Shown here: piece by piece, positions 1 through 12,004 of the stretch
Numbering within the stretch: position 1 is the stretch's first letter
Layout of the letters: each line of letters begins with the position of its first letter
Assembly: GCF_011386835.1 (NCBI RefSeq)
Contig: NC_088793.1
Coordinates: 99,556,923 to 99,620,922, forward strand
Direction: 5' to 3'
Origin: Chrysemys picta bellii
Taxonomy: Eukaryota > Chordata > Testudines > Emydidae
DNA: 64,000 nucleotides
Made by a program: the position numbers and the translations under genes
Notes under the pieces: model-generated
Told to the model about the DNA's origin: nothing
Database searches by the model: none
The model's input: the letters and a program-made list of their open reading frames with translations, nothing else

Positions 1-187
1 TTGAATTGGCCCTGTCAACACTGGTTCTCCACTTGTGAAGTAACTCCCTGCTCTCCATGTGTCAGTATATAATGCCTGCATCTGTAACTTTCACTCTATG
101 CATCCGAAGAAGTGAGGTTTTTACTCACGAAAGCTTATGCCCAAATAAATCTGTTAGTCTTTAAGGTGCCACCAGACTCCTTGTTGT
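1..187 (+). mobile_element. Penelope-like element 3' tail relic
   Basis: The stretch around 100-187 has the order gaagtgag.. ctcacgaaagcttatgc.. aaataaatctgttagtc.. aaggtgccac, the same tail seen in reverse at 33613-33720 and 46373-46500. It is diverged and runs off the left edge of the window. Confidence 0.55.
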
Positions 188-1365
188 AACTGTTCTTATG
201 TGTTTTAAAGGAATCACAGTATAGGTGGTTTTTAAGAGAAGAAGGTATTGTAGGGACTCGGTGTTTGTTTTTTAAGAGGGAGCTCCTCCCATGCATAATA
301 GGTTGCATGGCAGAAAGCATAAAAATACACATTGGAAAAGCTGACAGATGAACTGATAATGTTGGCAGAGCAAAAGCAGGGATCACCAGCTGACTAGAAC
401 ATAAGGGTTCCTAGAGTGGGGATAGTCAGTGAACAACCTTAAAAGTGGAGACAAATAGTCTGGGCTTGTACAGTGGGAAAGAGGGAGCCAGTGGAGGGAT
501 TCAGAGAAGGGGGTTAAGTGGTCAAAGTGATAAGCCAGAAAAATGATTCTTCATAAATGAAAAACAGATTAATTCTACAACATATAAAATATTCGATATT
601 TACATTGCAATATAATGGCAAAATCCTGTGAAAATTTCTTGTTGAAAAACACACACAAAACTAGCTCATATTCCTTACAGATTAGTCATAGATTAAGGCT
701 GCTAGGTGTTACCACAAAAAATAGTAATAAATAACTGTAGAACTATTCTCAGCAAACAATTTGTTGTTTGAATTAACCCCTTTATCTGTTTGGAAATTGT
801 GAGCATATCATGCCTCCTTCAGATTTGTTGGTTATTCAAAATTGTTCAAATATTTTTTGTGTAATGCTCTCAAACTGTGAGTATTGTTTTGAATATTCAG
901 TATCTCTTTGAGCTTTGTTTTTGGTCACCTAGGTCATATGGTATTTGAGTTCTCTGATCAGATGATGCATTTTTCTGTTTTTAAAATAAATCACTTTCTG
1001 TCCTTGCTCTTTCTCTACTATATGCATACCCAATCCCACCACTACAAGATGTTAAGGCGCGCACTTCTAGCACAAATATGTGTTCTTGCAGGAGCAAGCA
1101 TATTTTTACACAAACAGTTGCATTTACATGAATACAAGTGAACGAAAATTGCTTATGTAAATGATCAAAAAGTCTTGAGTGTAGTCAAATTGAAATGTGA
1201 TTTAGAATTCCTGAAATGTTTGTAAATAACTTCTCAGTATTTGTCCACCACTCATTACAGACATTCTCTTGTTGTTCACTGTGAAATAGAGATTTTTGAA
1301 AACACAGAAAGCGATACCATTTTGTCCTGATGTAACTAAAGCATGGTCTTCTGACTCAAATATAG
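188..1365. other. Intronic sequence, no feature recognised
   Basis: AT-rich sequence, presumably intron of L3MBTL3. The short open frames here (for example 908-1141) have no recognisable domain or splice context. I see no assignable repeat. Confidence 0.5.
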
Positions 1366-1560
1366 GGATGGGAGTTGGGTACTATGGCTTTTATTCCCAG
1401 CTCTGCTGCAGACTTTTTATCCATGCCTCACTTTCTACATTTATGAAATGGTGAGAATATAACATCATAGAGATGTTATGAAGCTGAATTATTGTTAGTC
1501 AAATGCTTTGAGATCTTTGGCCAGAACATACTATAGAAATATATTTTCATACATATAGCT
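1366..1560 (+). repeat. MIR-like SINE relic
   Basis: The block has the core order of MIR: an ordinary-text match to the segment around tgctgcagac, then ctttctacatttatgaaatg, gtgagaatataa, and a terminal atgctttgagat. It is diverged and sense relative to L3MBTL3. Confidence 0.5.
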
Positions 1561-2440
1561 CACAAAATATAACATTAGTTAAAATCTATACAATGCTTTG
1601 AACATGCAAAGTGCTAATGAATGCCCAAAAAAAATTATTATGAAAGGTATAAATGTAAGAAATGTAGATAATTAGTATTATTCAGAGAAGAGGGAAAACT
1701 ATAAATTGTAGTTAAGTAGTTTGACATTTGAAAAGGAAGATTTGAGTAGTATAGCAAGGATCCTTCTACTGTATTTTAGTACGGATAGTTTTAATGAAGT
1801 AAACGCATTAGAACTCTGGTATTTTAGACACACAGTGTGTAACACTGAAGTTTATAACTCTTCTCTTCAGTAGACTAAGTAGCATGTGCAGATCTGAAAC
1901 GCTTCAATGCTTTCCAATTGCTCTGCGCTAGGCAGGGTTGAAGAGCTGATAACTTCTGAAGTGAAGAGCATGTATAAATGCCTTTTTTTTAAAAAAAATC
2001 ACTGTTTGCTAAACGCACACAGAAACACCATCACTTCAAGATTTAAGTGCTTTCATCAATTGAAAAAGCTGTAATAATTTAAAATTGCTTCCTGCTGGAG
2101 TGACTGAAGGTTTATGGAGTGCTTTAAGTTTCTTTATTTAACTATTGTGTTTCCAAAGTGAACTGTGATACACTGCAGGGATACTACTTGAGGTAACTAG
2201 CTAACAAATGGCAATTAAACTGAACAAAAAGGAACAAATGAATGTGGTGTTTACAACAAAAAAAATCATCCTGAAAATATACAAGGGTTAGTCCAGTAAA
2301 ACAAACAAAAATTATACAGGACATAAACACTAGAGTGTGGTCAGTTAATTAGAGTGATGTGGGATACTCCCAGCTAAGTCTTAAAAGAGGTAACTGAGTG
2401 TAGGGTGTAGGCAGCCAAAGTGTGGCTTATGTCCATTAAA
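1561..2440. other. Intronic sequence, no feature recognised
   Basis: AT-rich intronic sequence with short A and T runs near 1982-1998. No coding or repeat signal was recognised. Confidence 0.5.
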
Positions 2441-2444
2441 ACTC

Positions 2445-2572
2445 TTCTCATGTACCTCAGTATTCAAGAAGAACATACTGGGTCAGACCAATGGTCCATC
2501 TAGCCGGTATCCAGTGGCCTATGTCAGATGGAATTAACAGAACAGGGCAAGTGTTTCTATTCACTTTCTCTA
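2445..2572 (+). repeat. Dispersed reptilian repeat, class unknown
   Basis: The segment contains tactgggtcagaccaatgg and ccatctagccggtatcc, a phrase common in sauropsid genomes as I remember them, probably a LINE or SINE 3' end. I cannot name the family with confidence. Confidence 0.4.
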
Positions 2573-2753
2573 TACTATTCATGATTTTATAGATCTTTGT
2601 CATATGCCCTCTTAGGTAGCACGTTTAAAACACACACAAGAAAGTATTTTTTCACGCAATGCACTGTCAACCCGTGAAATCTGGTTTTCCCCCATGAAAT
2701 CTAGTCTTTTTTGTGTGCTTTTACCCTCTACTATACAGATTACATGGGGCGGA

Positions 2754-3270
2754 CAAGTGTTTCTCAAATTGGGGGTCCTGACCCAAAAGGGAGTTGCGGG
2801 GGGTACGATATTGCCACCTTCACTTCTGCGCTGCCTTCAGAGCTGGGTGGCCGGAGAGTGGTGGCTGTTGGCCTGGCACCTAGCTCTGAAGGCAGCGCCC
2901 GCCAGCAGCAGAGCAGAAGTAAGGATGGCAATACCATCCCATCCCACTCTTACTTCTGTGTTGCTGCTTTCAGAGCTGGGCGGCCAGAGAGTGGTGGCTG
3001 CTGTCTGAGGGCCCAGCTCTGCAGGCAGCAGCACAGAAGTATGGGTTGCAATACCTTACCATGCCATCCTTACTTCTGCGCTGGTGGTGGCTCTGCCTTC
3101 AAAACTAGGCTTCTGGCCAGCAGCTGTCCCTCTCCAGCTCCCCAACTCTGAAAGCAGCACCACATCCAGCGGCAGAAGTAAGGGTAGCAGTACCACAAAC
3201 CCCCCTACGATAACCTTGCGACCCCCCACAACTCCTTTTTGGGTCAGGATGCCTACAATTACAACACTGT
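2754..3270. mobile_element. hAT-like MITE with internal repeats
   Basis: The ends are imperfect inverted repeats: caagtgtttctcaaattggg at the left and acaacactg at the right, with a better inner match (ggtcctgacccaaaagg against ctttttgggtcaggat). The interior holds several imperfect copies of a unit with cagagctggg and gagagtggtggctg. Open frames across it arise from these repeats and are not genes. The target duplication is not clear. Confidence 0.6.
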
Positions 3271-3379
3271 GAGATTTCAGAAGTCATTAAATTTACGATT
3301 TTTAAAAATCCTATGACTGTGAAATTGCCCAAAATGGACCATGAATTCGGTAGGGCCCTACTCATATTTTTTCCAAGTG

Positions 3380-3925
3380 GTCATTTTTTCCATTAATGCA
3401 GTAGCAAAGAGCTCACTAAGCCAGTCTGTATATGAGGGAGGAATTGCAGATTTCTATTTTCTCAAAATAATTCTTTTGGCTGCTAGAATAGTACTGCAAT
3501 CTATTTCTTAATGTTAACTGATAATACCAGTTTGTCTGGCACCCATAAAACACACAAGTTTGGAGAAGGAAAGATAGTGACATTTAAGTTTTTGAGAGAG
3601 CACAGAATAAGGTGTTCCAGAACACGTGCATTTTTGATAGGTATAGAGGATGTGCAAAACGTTGATATGTGGGTATTTGCATCTCTAGCATTTGCTATGT
3701 GTTGCCAATCTAGCCTTAAGCAAATGTTCTAAAGTCCAGCAGTACCTGTTAAATATTTTGTCCTGGAAGAATTGCAAGGATGAAGAACTTGAAGTATCTT
3801 TCACAGTATGCCAGATATCCTCCCAGGTTTCTATTGAGATACTAAGCTTAAGTTCTTTTTCCCATTTTTCTTTGACCGAGATTGAGAGGGTATTGCTAAG
3901 CATTAAGTCACCTATAAGTTCTTCT
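3380..3925 (-). pseudogene. L1-like LINE ORF2, C-terminal fragment
   Basis: On the minus strand, about 3685-3903 reads KEKWEKELKLSISIETWEDIW and a little further RYCWTLEHLLKA, matching the C-terminal region of L1/Tx1-type ORF2 (W-E-x-E-L .. W-x-x-I-W .. R-W-x-x-T-P). It is frameshifted and decayed. It may belong to the same insertion as the plus-strand fragment at 7185-8456. Confidence 0.6.
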
Positions 3926-5619
3926 TTGTGTAGCGTCCCTACAGGTGCTCCACTATAGGTGCGGCAGCACCCCCTGCGACTAGGATCGGGGATCTTTGGT
4001 AGCAGTGCTCATTGGACTGCACATTTGCTCGTCCCCATCTTGTGCCATGAGTGGCATCTATAGGCTGAGCAGTCCAACTGCCCTTGGTTCCTTCATAACC
4101 ATCTTTGGTCTGGGACAGAATCCTGAGCAGAGCCCTTCTATCCTCTGAGCCCGAAGATAGTACCCTTACCTGTTTACCTGAATAGTTACTCCTTTCCTTT
4201 AAATGTCCTCTTCTCCTAAAAATAAAATAAAATAAAATAAAATTTTCCTCGTACTTCCCTCTCTGTTAGTTCTTAGCTTAGAATACGTTTTTTCCTGCTT
4301 CCTGCCCTTTCAAACCTGAAAGCCCTTTTAAGGAGAGGTCCCTGCGGCCAGCTGGGACCCTGGTCCAGATACCTTGCCCATGGGGCACTCATGCTCAGCT
4401 AGATCGTCAACTGACCCTCACTCGCTGCATCCTTCCAAGAGAAAATCCTCTGTTTCCCATGCAGCTGGGAAGAAACGGGCCACCACCTTGCCCTCAAAGG
4501 AACAGTCTGGCAGAACACTGTGAATTCAATACCCTCAACTTCTTCAGGGGTGAGACATAGCTCCTGTGACTGTCTGAGCACCTCCGGTACCGGAGCTAAG
4601 GAGAGGTCTAAGGACCCTAAATGGGTATTCCCAAAGGCAACTGCACTGACTCTTGACACAGAGGAGCACAGTGTGGGACATTCAAAAATGGTACCGACCG
4701 CCCCAACCAAATCAAGTTTAGGCGCTTCAGCGCTGACATCTCTATTGGCACGACATCTGTAGCAGCGCTGAGCAAATTCGTGGCACTAAGCAAGCCCTCG
4801 GCACTGATGTGAACACTGGCACTGATGAGACCCTCAGGACTGGATTAGCCTTTGGCTCCAAGTAAATCTGTTCTATCTGCTGGCTGTTCCAGAGAATGCA
4901 TTCCCTCCCCCGCTCCTCCGACACCACCAGGCGATGATGCTCCTCCCTCCTCCACAGGAGTTCAGTTACCCAAAACATCTGATGGTATCTGACATGCTTG
5001 AGTTGCCGCTACTCAGACACAAGCTCTCCACCTCACATCTCTTCTCCGGTGTCACAGCACTAATACCTTTTCCCCTCTGAAGACTGCACCATCCTTCCCC
5101 TGTAAGGAAGAGGAGGAATACTTCGTCCCATCTTTATATTTGGGACATACTCGAAAAGCATCCTCTGCATGTCCTCACAGCTTGGAAACTGGGACCGAAT
5201 CAGGGCCCTGGTATGGATTCCCATGGATCCAATCCCCTCATCGGGCCATACTGGGCTATGTGCAGAGCACATTTTCTAAAGCCTCCCATAGAACAGAGCT
5301 GGATACACCTGCATTCACCATCCTCATCCATCTCTTGACCACCAGAGGCTGATCCACTACCAGTAGAGGAACAGGAATAAGAACTGGAGGAGATTAAACC
5401 AACACTCCTCTTTTCGTCCTCTTCCCCCGATGAGGCTATCATGCCTTCACACCTTACGTCAGCAGATGATTTCAGACATTTCCAAGAGCTGTTCCGCAGG
5501 ATCATAGACTCCCTCCAGATCCCTCTGGAGGAAGTGAAAGAGCAACAGCACAAGCTGCATGCCTCTACATCGGTGAAGACAGCCCTCCCTATCAATGAGA
5601 CCCTCTTGCACCTGGTCAG

Positions 5620-5946
5620 ATGCTCTGGCAGATCCCAGCATCCATCCCACCAACCTGCAAGTGGGCGGACAAAAAATATTATGTTCCCACTAAGAACATG
5701 GAATTTTTTCCCCACCCCACTGCAAACGCCCTGGTCATCAATGCAGCACATGAGAAGGGGCACCAATACTACCCAAGGTCAACTCCCTATGACAGGGACT
5801 GGAAGCGATTAGACCTTTTTGGTCACAAGGCTTATTCCTCTGCCATGCTGCAGTTTGGTATCTCCAATTATGAGGCGAATAAGGCCAAATACAATCACAT
5901 GAACTATTCTAAGATACAGGAGTTCTGTCAGCATCTCCCACGATAA
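5620..5946 (+). pseudogene. DIRS copy A gag-like fragment
   Basis: The frame reads LWQIPASIPP at its start, matching TIWQMPASIPP at about 59070 in copy C, then DWKRLDLFGHKAYSSAMLQF and SNYEANKAKYNHMNYSK, a capsid-like helical segment of DIRS gag proteins. It ends at a stop at 5944-5946. Neighbouring frames carry the remainder, so the gene is broken. Confidence 0.65.
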
Positions 5947-6589
5947 GAAGTAGCAACTCCGGGCACGCATGTCTGAAGGACACTTGTTGGCCCATACGGC
6001 TGTACAAGCCTCTTTGGACTCTGCTGATACTGCTGCCCATTCCATCGCGACAGCTGTAATGATGAGACGAGCATGATGGCTGCACTTCTCCGGTTTCCAT
6101 AAGTAAGTGCAAACCACAGTTGAGGACCTATCCTTTGGAGGTTCCAAGCTATTTGCCAAATGCATGGATGAGTCCCTACATTCCCTAAAGGACTCTCGAG
6201 CAACTCTCTGCTCTCAGTATATATATGCCAGCACCAAAGAGATGTCTGTGGAAATACCAACCTGTCACAAGGTCCCTACCTCCACCTTTAACTTCTCATT
6301 GACAATATGACACACAATGAAGCCAACACAGGCTCCATACGAAGCTCAGACAATTGAAGCCTCAAAGCAATTGTAGCCACCTCTCACACCGCCACATCCA
6401 AACAACAATTCTGAAGGTTTGTTCAGGGCCTTGAGAAGCCTCCCCCGCTTCCAGTCACTGCACTTCCAGTCACTGCAACCATCTTCAACAACCCCCCAGT
6501 TTGATGACTGCTCAGCCCCTTTCTGTCCATCCTGGTATCTTATCACTTCGACAAGTGGGTCCTAGAAATCATGAACAAAAGATGTTTCA

Positions 6590-7090
6590 TCCCATTCCTA
6601 TCAATCCCATCCGCCCAACCTCCTCCCTGTCCCTCTTCAGGGACCGTTCACATGAAAACCTTCTACGAGAATAAATAAATCACCTTCTGCAGCTGGGAGC
6701 CAGAGAATCAGTCCCATCCCAACACCAAAGGAAGGGTTTTTATTCCCATTATTTTCTGACCCAAAAGAAATCTGGCAGGTGGAGATCGATCCTAGACCTA
6801 TAAAACTTCAACAAGTTAATCAAACTACAACACTACAAGATGGTTACACTATCAACCATTATCCCAGCACTGGAACAGAGGGACTGGTTCTCAGCCCTTG
6901 ACCTCCAAGATGCATATTTTCACTTCATACACCCGGCTCACAGACAGTTCCTCAGATTCATCATGGGGAATGATCATTGCCAGTACAGAGTACTACCCTT
7001 TGGACTTTCTACAGCCCCTCCGAGTATTCTCCAAAGTCCTCATGGGTAGTGGCTGCGTACCTACACAAACAGGGAAACGACTGCAATGCT
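6590..7090 (+). pseudogene. DIRS copy A reverse transcriptase fragment
   Basis: From 6840 the frame reads MVTLSTIIPALEQRDWFSAL, D-L-Q-D-A-Y-F-H and, later, VLPFGLSTAPP, the first RT motifs of DIRS elements. The catalytic L-D-D motif downstream is missing because the element breaks off near 7090. Confidence 0.75.
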
Positions 7091-7184
7091 ACATTAGATA
7101 GACATCTGTACAAATCCAATTACATGAGACTCAGCTCTCAAAGCACAATAGGCCAACCCTCATTATTAATGAATGAATCGTTTT

Positions 7185-8456
7185 AAAAGATATATGGAGA
7201 CTGAGACACCGCAAGGAGAATGACTATAAATACTTCTCTACAGTACATTCATCTTTCTCCAGAATTTTTCTTGTGTCTTTAGAACTGATTCCAGCATGCC
7301 TAGAAGCAACTATTGATACTATATTAATTTCAGATCATGCTCCAACTCTACTTTCTATAGACACTGATTACACCTTATTAATGTCTTCTAGGTCAGTGGG
7401 TCTCAAGAGGGGCCCTGGGAGGCAGAGAGCAGGTTTCAGGGACTCTACCAAGCAGGGTCAGCATTAGACTCGCAGGGTCCAGGGCAGAAACCCGCCCCCC
7501 CACACATGGGTCTGAATCCCAGGGCCCTGAACCCCACCACCTGGCGCTGAAGCTGAAGCCTGAGCAATGTAGCTTCGCGGGAGGCCCTTTGGCATGGAAC
7601 CCCATTGATGCCCTGCTTGCTACCCCATAACGCTGGCCCTAGCTTTTATATGCAGAAAACCAATTGTTGTGGCACAGGTAGACTGTGGAGTTTTTATAGC
7701 ATGTTGTGTGTGTGTGTGGGGGGGGGGGTGTCAGAAAGAAAAAGGTTGAGAACCCCTGTTCTAGGTGAAGCTACTAAACAATGCAAAATTTCATTGCACA
7801 GTTGATTCAGTCATTTCTAATTTCATACAAGAAAATGATCACTCCCATACCTCAGATGCCATCTTTTGGGATGTTCTGAAAGCTACTATAACGGATCAAT
7901 CCATAAAGTATGCCTTCCAAAAGGGGAGAGAGAGACTCAAGTTACAAGACTCTCTGGCCAAGAAAATAGATGAGTTGGAGAGAGTGCACAAGACTGATCC
8001 AAATAACAAAAACCTTGTAGGTCAAATCTAATCAACACCAAATATAAATATAATGAATGCTTACTCGGCCAAGTCGAATTAATACCCAGTAGGGTTAAAC
8101 AAAGATAAAGCAGGTAAACTACTTGCCAGAAGACTTAAAATGGAACTAGCCAACAATAATATATCTTCCTCATTACAAGAAGATGGGAGTCCCATCCTTG
8201 AACTAATAGATATAAACAGTTTAGGCAATTCTATCAAGCTTTTATAAATCAGATGTCCAATCTGACTAATAAATTTAGTACCCTATCTTCTGAACAAGTG
8301 TTATTTATGGACAAAACTTTCTCAATGCATGAGATCGAACAGGCTATTAAAAATATGAATTCCAGCAATGCCCCTTGGATGGATGGCTTTCCAGCAGATT
8401 TTTACAAAATGTTTTGTAATCAGCTATCTACTATTCTTTCAAAGGTTTTTTATTGA
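7185..8456 (+). pseudogene. L1-like LINE ORF2 fragment (EN end to RT start), split by a MITE
   Basis: From about 7200 the translation shows the end of an APE endonuclease (YKYFSTVHSSFSRI, then ISDHAP). After the MITE at 7394-7758 it continues with AIFWDVLKATI and, at 8253-8456, MHEIEQAIKNMNSSNAPWMD followed by GFPADFYK, the L1 motif before the RT palm. Stops and frameshifts make it a relic. Orientation is opposite to the L1 piece at 3380-3925. Confidence 0.72.
7394..7758. mobile_element. hAT-type MITE with 8-bp target duplication
   Basis: The ends are inverted (cagtgggtctcaa and ttgagaacccctg) and are flanked by a perfect 8-bp direct repeat TTCTAGGT at 7386-7393 and 7759-7766, the signature of hAT transposition. 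The 365-bp interior is GC-rich, contains a short GT and G run near 7706-7729, and has no transposase. Removing it with one repeat copy rejoins the L1 fragment. Confidence 0.88.
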
Positions 8457-8459
8457 AAC

Positions 8460-9040
8460 AGACTCCTGCCTTTTAGTACCAGGCATTCAATAGGCCCTTT
8501 CAGTATCTAATGGGGGCAGTTTAAATATGTCAGGGAGCAGGTTCTGAAGAAAACTGATAATATCCTTCTCTTTTAGACCTTCAGCAATGCCAACAGATGA
8601 AGGTTTCTTCAAGGTCTTTTATTTCTAGTCATCCTGTTTTTCTTTGAGTTTGGTCTTAATTTTGAAGAGACAGTTTCTTCTTTAATCTCATTAGCTTAAA
8701 TGGCAGTCTTTTGTAGCTCATTTTCTAAGCAAGCCATTTGGGATTTCACATCATATAGAGAGGTCCCAAATATCGTTTGAGATTGAGTCCAGTTGGTTTG
8801 TGAATATTTCTTCCAGTGCTGCAGTATCCTGGGCTAGGTTCTGCTGTGGCCTTGGGGGTCTCCCCTTTCATCTGCTTAAGTGATTCAGGCTTTTGTTGCC
8901 TCTCATTTTTTCATTGGAATCTATATTCAACAGTTTAAAGTTTATCCAGGGGGTTAATTTAAATTTCTATGACAGAACCTTATTGCCAATTTGCTAGGAA
9001 AGTTTTATTAGAGGTGAATTTGATATGGTGGGAATGAGGA
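8460..9040. other. Intronic sequence, no clear feature
   Basis: Decayed sequence between two LINE fragments. It may include further L1 3' material, but I could not align a motif. Confidence 0.4.
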
Positions 9041-9043
9041 GAT

Positions 9044-9620
9044 TCAGGACTTAGCAGTTATTTTCCTTTTGGGTACCATGTGACCCCCATTTTTAAATCT
9101 CTCCTCATACGTAAACTGAGCTGTACCCCATATAATTTTTGTTGCCTCTTTTTTTTTTACCTTTTCCAATTCTGCCACCTCATTGTTCACCCCCTTTTTC
9201 AGATCATTTATGAATATGTTGAATAGCACAGATCCCACCGTAGATCCTTGGGGGACCCTGCTATTTACCTTTCTCTGTTGTGAAAAGTAACCATTTATTT
9301 CTATTCTTTGTTTCCGGTCTTTTAACCAGTTACTGATCCATGAGAGGATCTTCCTTCTTGTCCCATGACTGCTTAGTTTTCTTACAAGCTTTTGGTGAGG
9401 GACATCGTCAAAGGTTTTTTGGACAGTCCAAGTACACAATATTGACTGGATCAACCTTGTCCACATTCTTGTTGACACCCTCCAAGAATTCTTATAGGTT
9501 GGGAGGCATGACTTCTCTTTCCAGAAGCCATGTTCACTCTTCCCTAACATATTGTGTATCTACGTGTCTGATAATTCTGTTATTTACTATACTTTCAACC
9601 AATTTGCCAGGTATTGAAGA
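9044..9620 (-). pseudogene. CR1/L2-type LINE reverse transcriptase fragment
   Basis: On the minus strand the frame gives KTFDDVPHQKLVRKLSSHG, then ILSWISNWLKDRKQRIEING and VPQGSTVGSVLFNIFINDL, the RT motifs around the first catalytic Asp and the P-Q-G-S motif of CR1/L2 elements. It is followed by the far C-terminal ERFKNGG-like segment, so the intervening part with the A-D-D motif is deleted. Confidence 0.75.
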
Positions 9621-10265
9621 TAGGCTTACAGGCCACAGAAGCCGAGAAGTGCCTTCCCCCCCCCCCCCTTTTTTTTTTTTGGTCCCATGAAGTTGGACAC
9701 AAGTTTTGCAGAGATATAAAATTTAGAAAATCACAATTTCTCTTTTGTCCCATGCATTGTCTGCAAAATGTTAAGGGAATGCCTGACAGTAACTGAACAC
9801 ACAGGTTCTAATCTAAGGCAGGGCTCATGCAGCCGCTACTGCAGGAGCAGCACACACTGCACTTGGAATTTTGGCAGCAGATAGCCTCTTTGGAATGGGG
9901 GAAAGAGCGAGCTGGGACAGGCTCCTTCCCAGCTGAAAACCTCCACCCCATGACCTTGCATAAGGCCCTGATGGTCCATCCCCACAATATGCAGGCTGTA
10001 CATGGAAAAGGAGCTTCCTGTACTTCCTCGGGGGGTGGGGAGAGAGAGAAAGCCAGACTGGTCTCCCCTCAGCCATCCTTCAGCCCCAGCATGTGGCCCA
10101 TTCTCTTCCCACCCAGGATAACAATCTTCTCCTGCCAGCAAATGTAGTTAGTCCTATAGCTCAAGCTGTGCTCCATTGCCAGAGGTTTAGGATTTAAACC
10201 TGAACATAATAGAATTTGTTTTTACAATTTTCCTTTAAAGATAGGAAGTATGTATAAATAAACCC
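9621..10265. other. Intronic sequence with C and T homopolymers
   Basis: A C run followed by a T run lies at about 9656-9680. The rest, including a GC-richer part at 9830-10140, gives open frames on both strands without recognisable domains. Confidence 0.45.
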
Positions 10266-10269
10266 CCCT

Positions 10270-10460
10270 ACATTAAAAGAATTGTATTTTGTAGCAAAGC
10301 AAGCACTCAGAAGTTAGGAAATGCCAGAATTTTGATTGCCTGTGAAATCTTAATTCAGCCCATTTATGTATATTCATTATGGTACAGTCTTTAATTACAT
10401 GATCACATAGTAGTTTTTCCATGGGACCTTAGTCTCATTCAGTGCACCGAATGAATAAAT
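10270..10460 (+). repeat. Dispersed repeat family, copy 1
   Basis: Shares aagcactcagaagttaggaa, tacagtctttaattacatga and ctcattcagtgcac with 51745-51915 (same strand) and, in part, with 11835-12000 (opposite strand). The family is unidentified and noncoding. Confidence 0.6.
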
Positions 10461-10821
10461 CAGGGTTGTTTACTGAGTGGAGCTATTTCCCTGCCTCATT
10501 TGCTTTAGATGGTGGAAGGTTTGTAAGGAACAAGGCAGGAGACTGCAGGAAGAAAAAGAATGGTCTTGTGGCTAAGGCAGATGAATGCCACACAGGAAAG
10601 TATAGTCCTACCCCTGCCCCTACCACAGCCTTCCTACGTGATGCTGAGTGAGTCACTTAAGCCAAAGCTTTGGCAGATTGCCACTGATGTGTTCTTCATT
10701 TTTGGGGTTCTGAACATTAGACATATAGGACCTGGTCGGCAAAAATCTTGAGCTCTGACAATTGTAACTGAAGTCAGTGGGAGTTCTGGCTGCAAAACAC
10801 CTCTGGCAGGTGGTATTGTGC

Positions 10822-10990
10822 TCTGGAAGAAAGAGCATGGGGTTGAGAGTCCGGAGGCCTGAAGTTCTAGTCCTGGCTGTGCCACTGGCTCAGTGTGTGG
10901 CCTCAAGCAAATCTTTGTCCCAAGTTTCCCCATCTGTAAAATGAGTATAATAATGGTGTCTGATTTCACAGTGGAGATAAATTCATTAAT
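10822..10990 (+). repeat. MIR-like SINE
   Basis: The order is gagcatggggttgagagtc, tcctggctgtgccactggc, then ccccatctgtaaaatgag and tataataatgg, which is the MIR core region. Confidence 0.65.
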
Positions 10991-11284
10991 GTGTGTGGAC
11001 CCCTCAAATACCAAGGAGAAGATTGAAAAGACTGAAGAAATGTGAGTAGTTGAGAGAAGGCATGGATGGGAGTGAGTTGGCTGAGGGTCAACTCAGGCAT
11101 GATGATGCGGGGCTGGGGGACTGAGATGGAGGAGATAGTATCAGTCCCTTTGATTGAAGGAGTACATCTGCAATTGGTGAGCAGGGCTTGCAATTTAGGG
11201 ATGATTCTAGACCCATATCTGCTGTTGTCGGTTTAGGCAGGTGCAACCTTTCCTTTAGGATGTGGATCTTGTCACTGTTATCCA

Positions 11285-11640
11285 TGTCTTCATTACCTCA
11301 AGATTAGATTACTGCACATGGGGCCACACCTTACAGGCATCTGGAGAATGAAGCTGCAGCTTGCTTATTGAGAGGGCATCTCACTGGGACTACATATCCA
11401 ATATGCTCTGGATTGTGCCACTGGTTGCTTATTGGTTTCTGGGATGTCAGCAGGGGCACTTGAATTGGATCCCCCTCTTAAAAAAAGAGAGGGCAACTGG
11501 CAGAGAGCTCTCTGTGAGGGCTCTGGGATTCTGGAATTTACCCCCCTTCTGCCCAGTTGTCCAAAATAACTCAGATTTGGCAATCTTCTGGGCACACCGG
11601 AAAAGACACCTGTTTGGTAGGAGTTTTGGAGATGGATGAT
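11285..11640 (+). repeat. L2/CR1-like LINE 3' relic
   Basis: The translation around 11361 reads LLIERASHWDYISNMLWIVP, resembling the LINE motif in which R-A-S-H-W-x-x-I-x-P-V-L precedes L-H-W-L-P. Decayed. The 92-codon frame here is a relic and not a gene. Confidence 0.45.
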
Positions 11641-11834
11641 GATATGCTTCCCAAAACAATGAAGGGGTGGAAATAAATATTTTTTGTAGGTGTCTGGATG
11701 GTTGAGTTCCTGCCCAAAGGATTATTTTAATTCTACTGGGATTATGTTGTAATACTAATTGTTAGAGCACCTGAAGCCTTTGTATAGGCATCTTTTTTTA
11801 TTATTTAAATAAAGAATACATTTTCATTGCGGGC

Positions 11835-12000
11835 TTTGGATAGTATGCAGTAAATAAGGCAGGGACCACTAACTGGAGGATGAGTATAAAAATATCAAAT
11901 TGCTGCCTCATTTCCTGAGCACTGTCAGTCCTGTGCACTGAATGAGGGAGGGGTCCTGTGGCAAAAGTAGTATGTGATTTTGTAATTAAAGACTGTATAG
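11835..12000 (-). repeat. Dispersed repeat family, inverted copy
   Basis: The reverse complement of about 11930-12000 (gtgcactgaatgag, gtaattaaagactgta) matches the 10384-10460 part of copy 1. The two copies therefore form a distant inverted repeat about 1.4 kb apart. Confidence 0.55.
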
Positions 12001-12004
12001 TAAT

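Larger units (their letters stand above)
3930..7090 (+). mobile_element. DIRS-type retrotransposon, copy A (3'-truncated)
   Basis: A decayed DIRS element. A terminal-type segment lies near 3930-4200 (ttcttctttg.., gtgctccacta.., ggttccttcataacc), followed by a gag-like region (about 4400-6300) and the beginning of reverse transcriptase (6590-7090). RNase H and tyrosine recombinase are absent. It is the most diverged of the DIRS copies here and lies between two L1 fragments. Confidence 0.75.

Noticed and set aside
10145..10210. Possible tRNA-derived SINE head with A-box and B-box-like words
   Set aside because: The words are weak and the spacing uncertain; no full tRNA fold or tail could be traced.
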